NCBI RefSeq assembly: GCF_034355335.1 | Contig: NZ_CP136422.1 | Span: 933,001-997,000 of the forward strand | From: Blautia coccoides | GTDB taxonomy: Bacteria; Bacillota; Clostridia; Lachnospirales; Lachnospiraceae | Reading direction: 5' to 3' | DNA length: 64,000 nt | In this document: one piece after another, positions 61,431-64,000 of the stretch | Position numbering within the stretch: position 1 is the first letter of the stretch | Layout of the letters: each line of letters starts with the position of its first letter | Notes under the pieces: generated by a model | Database searches by the model: none | Told to the model about the DNA's origin: nothing | The model's input: the letters and a program-made list of their open reading frames with translations, nothing else | Made by a program: the position numbers and the translations under genes

Positions 61431-63221
61431 ATGACGAAAGTTCCGAAATACAGAAAACAGAAAAATATGGCCCAGCAGATGAAAGCCATTCTTATCATTC
61501 TCATGGTGGTGCTGGCTGTATACGCGGGTGTCAGCGCCATGCTGCTTGGAAGGACCAGAAAGCAGGCCATACAGGAGATGGATGAAATGTCAAAGCTCTA
61601 TACAGATGAGCTGGACAACCGTTTCCTGCGGATCAGCCGGAGCCTGTTTTCCAATATCATGGAAAAGAACCAGGGATATTCTGTATTGGGGGACTATATT
61701 GAGACAATGGAGCATTCGGACGATCCTGTAAAAATAAACAATGCAGTCAGCAATCTGCGGAGGATCTGCCTGCCCTATGCATGGGAATACGGCACAGAAT
61801 ACCACTTTTTCCTGTATCTGAAGGAAAATGATACGTTCACCATGCTCACTATGACAGGGGTGGGATATGATATTGACAACGACTTGGAGGAAGCTGTCAG
61901 GAACCAGATTGGGCTGATCACAGATACCTCCTACTCGGTCAAAAAGAAATGGAACCAAATGGACTGCGGCGAGGAAAATTATATCTGCAAAATAGCCCAG
62001 AACCAGGATACTTACATGGGCTGCTATGTAAATGTGAAAAGCATACTGGAGCCTTTCACTGACACGATCGTGGGGGACGACGGATATGTGCGTCTGGTAG
62101 ACGCGGAGAACCGGGTGGCAGGCCAGATCACCAGCAAAGGCATAGAGCAGGGGACGGATCCACAGGAGGCAAACAGCGGATATTCACTTAGCAGAACGCT
62201 GAAACAGGCGCCCTTTGGCATTCAGATGAAGATATCAGGGGACAAAATAATGGGCGTCATGATGGGCAGCCTGGGATTTCTTCTGGTTCTGGCAGCAGCA
62301 TTGGTCCTGGCCGGGGCGGCAATCCTTCTATACTTGAAAAAATATCTGTTGGAACCTGTAAGGCAATTTACGGATAATCTGACAAAGTATGATGACGATG
62401 ACTATACCTTCCATATCACAGAGAATAATCTGATGGAGCTGGAGCAGATTGATGACAAGTTCAAGAGAATGATACATCAGATCCGGCGTCTGAAGATCAC
62501 CCTTTACGAGCAGGAGTTGGAAAAGCAGAAGATAGAGATGGATTATCTGAAACTGCAGATACGCCCTCATTTTTATCTGAACTGCCTGAATTTTATCTAC
62601 AGTATGATTGATTTCAAACAGTACGGCAATGCCAGGAAGATGACAAAGACCACCTCAGATTATCTGCAGTATGTCTTCCGCAGCACCAGCGGTCTGGTGC
62701 CTGTAAAGGCGGAGGCAGCGCACTGTGAGGACTATCTGAAAATACTGCTTCTGCGATATCCCGACAGCTTTGAATACTATTTTGAGATAGAGGAAGAGGT
62801 GGAGGATGGAGAGATATTTCCCTTCATGCTTCAGGTCTTTGTGGAGAATGCGGCAAAACACGCGCTGACGCTGGAGGAGAAGATACTGATCTCAGTCACA
62901 GCATTTCCGGAGGACAGGGAGGATGGGAAATACATCAATCTGTATATTTCCGACACCGGAAGGGGATTTCCAAAGTCTGTTCTGGAAAGGCTGAAGCAGG
63001 GAAAGGGAGTCAGCGAAAACGGCAGCCATGTGGGGATTGAAAACTGCCTGAAGCGTTTCCATTACTATTACGGAGAACAGGGGGAGATCAATTTTGACAA
63101 CAGCCCTCTTGGAGGCGCTATTGTTGACATACATATTCCTTTCCGGGGACATGAGAAAAACGGTGACTCAGGGGTAGCAGACAAAACGGTTGGAGGTACT
63201 TATGAATCTGTTGTTGGTTGA
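61431..63221 (+). CDS. YesM-type sensor histidine kinase
   Basis: 596 residues: membrane segment (about 20-42), extracellular sensor (about 43-275), second segment (about 280-303), HAMP linker, His_kinase domain with LKLQIRPHFYLNCLNFIYSM (phospho-His in the R-P-H-F motif), and an HATPase with ENAAKHAL and DTGRGFP. Kinases of this class sense extracellular sugar, often through the adjacent binding protein, and phosphorylate AraC-type YesN regulators. It overlaps the following regulator gene by 20 bp. Confidence 0.94.
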   Translation: MTKVPKYRKQKNMAQQMKAILIILMVVLAVYAGVSAMLLGRTRKQAIQEMDEMSKLYTDELDNRFLRISRSLFSNIMEKNQGYSVLGDYIETMEHSDDPVKINNAVSNLRRICLPYAWEYGTEYHFFLYLKENDTFTMLTMTGVGYDIDNDLEEAVRNQIGLITDTSYSVKKKWNQMDCGEENYICKIAQNQDTYMGCYVNVKSILEPFTDTIVGDDGYVRLVDAENRVAGQITSKGIEQGTDPQEANSGYSLSRTLKQAPFGIQMKISGDKIMGVMMGSLGFLLVLAAALVLAGAAILLYLKKYLLEPVRQFTDNLTKYDDDDYTFHITENNLMELEQIDDKFKRMIHQIRRLKITLYEQELEKQKIEMDYLKLQIRPHFYLNCLNFIYSMIDFKQYGNARKMTKTTSDYLQYVFRSTSGLVPVKAEAAHCEDYLKILLLRYPDSFEYYFEIEEEVEDGEIFPFMLQVFVENAAKHALTLEEKILISVTAFPEDREDGKYINLYISDTGRGFPKSVLERLKQGKGVSENGSHVGIENCLKRFHYYYGEQGEINFDNSPLGGAIVDIHIPFRGHEKNGDSGVADKTVGGTYESVVG

Positions 63222-64000
63222 CGATGAGGAATACGTGATAGAGAGTATTAAGAAAAATGTGGACTGGGATCTGCTGGATATTGGGCAGATCTACACGGCA
63301 TCCTCCATGCAGCAGGCTCAGACGGTCATGGGGCTGATGCCTATCCATGTGATCGTGAGCGATATTGTCATGCCGGAAGGCAGCGGCTTTGATTTTATGG
63401 AGTGGGTGCGCAGGGAGGCGTACGAGGTGCAGGCCGTATTCCTGACCAGCTATGCCGAATTTGACTTCGCACGCCGTGCCATTGCTCTGGACAGTGTGGA
63501 TTATCTGCTGAAACCCATTGACTTTGAAAAACTTACCGCTGCCATTAAGAAAGCGTCCGACCGGGCTAAAGAAGCCCTGAATTATGAGGCTTTCCGCCAG
63601 GAGAGCAGAAATTGGGAAGAGAGCCGGGAAATCCTCCTGAATAATTTCTGGGCAGAATTGCTTGGCGGCAGGATAAAGCCGTCAGCCATAGAGGAAGAGA
63701 TCAGGAAGAGACAGCTTCATTATAAACCGGAGGATAAGTTCCTTGCAGCGCTCCTGCACCTGTCCGGCCATAGGGGAAGGGAGAAAAGGCAGCACTGGGA
63801 TGAGAACATTCTTCTCTTTATTATAAAAAACATTCTGGGGGAACTGGCAGGAGAATATCAGGTGGCAGTGGAAGCAGTTTCCTCCTGCCGGAAAGACAGC
63901 TATGCGGTTATATGCCGGGGCACTGCCCGGGGTTTGGAGAGACTCAGCGAAGAAGGTGTATTTTCTTCTTTCCGGGATATCCTGGGGGAGCGTATGCAGA
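63202..64000 (+). CDS. YesN-type response regulator, 3' partial
   Basis: Open from the ATG at 63202 (TTGGAGG 7 nt upstream) to the window end, 266 residues. Receiver domain with NLLLVDDEEYVIESI, phospho-Asp in VIVSDIVMPEGSG, switch Thr in VFLTSYAEFDFA and Lys in YLLKPIDF. A helical linker region follows; the expected C-terminal AraC DNA-binding domain lies beyond the window. It should activate the preceding sugar importer operon. Confidence 0.92.
   Translation, partial: MNLLLVDDEEYVIESIKKNVDWDLLDIGQIYTASSMQQAQTVMGLMPIHVIVSDIVMPEGSGFDFMEWVRREAYEVQAVFLTSYAEFDFARRAIALDSVDYLLKPIDFEKLTAAIKKASDRAKEALNYEAFRQESRNWEESREILLNNFWAELLGGRIKPSAIEEEIRKRQLHYKPEDKFLAALLHLSGHRGREKRQHWDENILLFIIKNILGELAGEYQVAVEAVSSCRKDSYAVICRGTARGLERLSEEGVFSSFRDILGERMQ

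Overview
The window reads as chromosome of a Gram-positive gut anaerobe of the Lachnospiraceae (Blautia/Clostridium-like). The grounds are strong AGGAGG ribosome sites with TTG/GTG starts, indolepyruvate:ferredoxin oxidoreductase with a phenylacetate-CoA ligase, a flavodiiron-rubredoxin-reductase fusion for oxygen defence, LplB/YtcP-type sugar permeases with YesM/YesN regulators, and small families such as DUF4250 and CD1871A-type CXXC proteins. This assignment is inference from gene content; no rRNA or tRNA gene was found.

Layout. 1-5 kb: 3' part of a molybdenum hydroxylase large subunit, an amino-acid permease and an M18 aminopeptidase. 5-12 kb: an unknown protein, an AraC regulator fused to a degenerate GH39 domain, an esterase-like hydrolase and a GPH sugar symporter (a carbohydrate-use cluster), then a small HTH membrane regulator. 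12-17 kb: a MerR regulator fused to a zinc-ribbon/methyltransferase-like region, divergent from a stand-alone hisD homologue and a second amino-acid permease. 17-25 kb: an AlbA-type ATP-binding regulator, a PsiE-like membrane protein, then paaK-iorA-iorB-ACT-SSS symporter, a set fitting fermentation of aromatic amino acids. 25-29 kb: two tandem NlpC/P60 cell-wall hydrolases with near-identical promoters, preceded by a MITE-like repeat and followed by a 211-bp palindrome. 29-34 kb: flavodiiron fusion, HAD phosphatase, sugar acetyltransferase and RpiR regulator.

34-47.6 kb is the accessory island: an IS110/IS1111-type element with a structured 3' non-coding tail (candidate bridge RNA), then one co-directional operon for a type III CRISPR effector, then an IS256 element. 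The operon reads Cas10 (no HD domain, AGDD cyclase motif), a single Cas7, a Csx10/Cas5-like protein with a helical tail that may be Cas11, a double Cas7, a Csx19-like small protein, a large Cas7 with insertion (TIGR03986-like), a CARF-HEPN ribonuclease and a stand-alone CARF protein. This order resembles the fused III-D variant, but with the first Cas7 still separate. It carries no array, cas6 or cas1/cas2, so crRNA would have to come from elsewhere. Cas7 subunits should hold crRNA and cut target RNA, Cas10 should make cyclic oligoadenylate, and the CARF-HEPN protein should respond by degrading RNA.

47.6-54 kb: a two-component system divergent from an FtsX/MacB-like ABC transporter, a 48-residue CXXC protein, a NapH-like ferredoxin membrane protein and a lipoprotein joining a MacB-like domain to a TlpA thioredoxin; together a probable envelope redox module. 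54-57.5 kb: a repeat-rich spacer, a WYL-like remnant, and clpB behind a degenerate CIRCE plus DUF4250. 57.9-64 kb: a sugar ABC importer (binding lipoprotein and two permeases) with its YesM kinase and a YesN regulator cut by the window end. Most lone hairpins listed as terminators were judged by eye from stem plus T-run.
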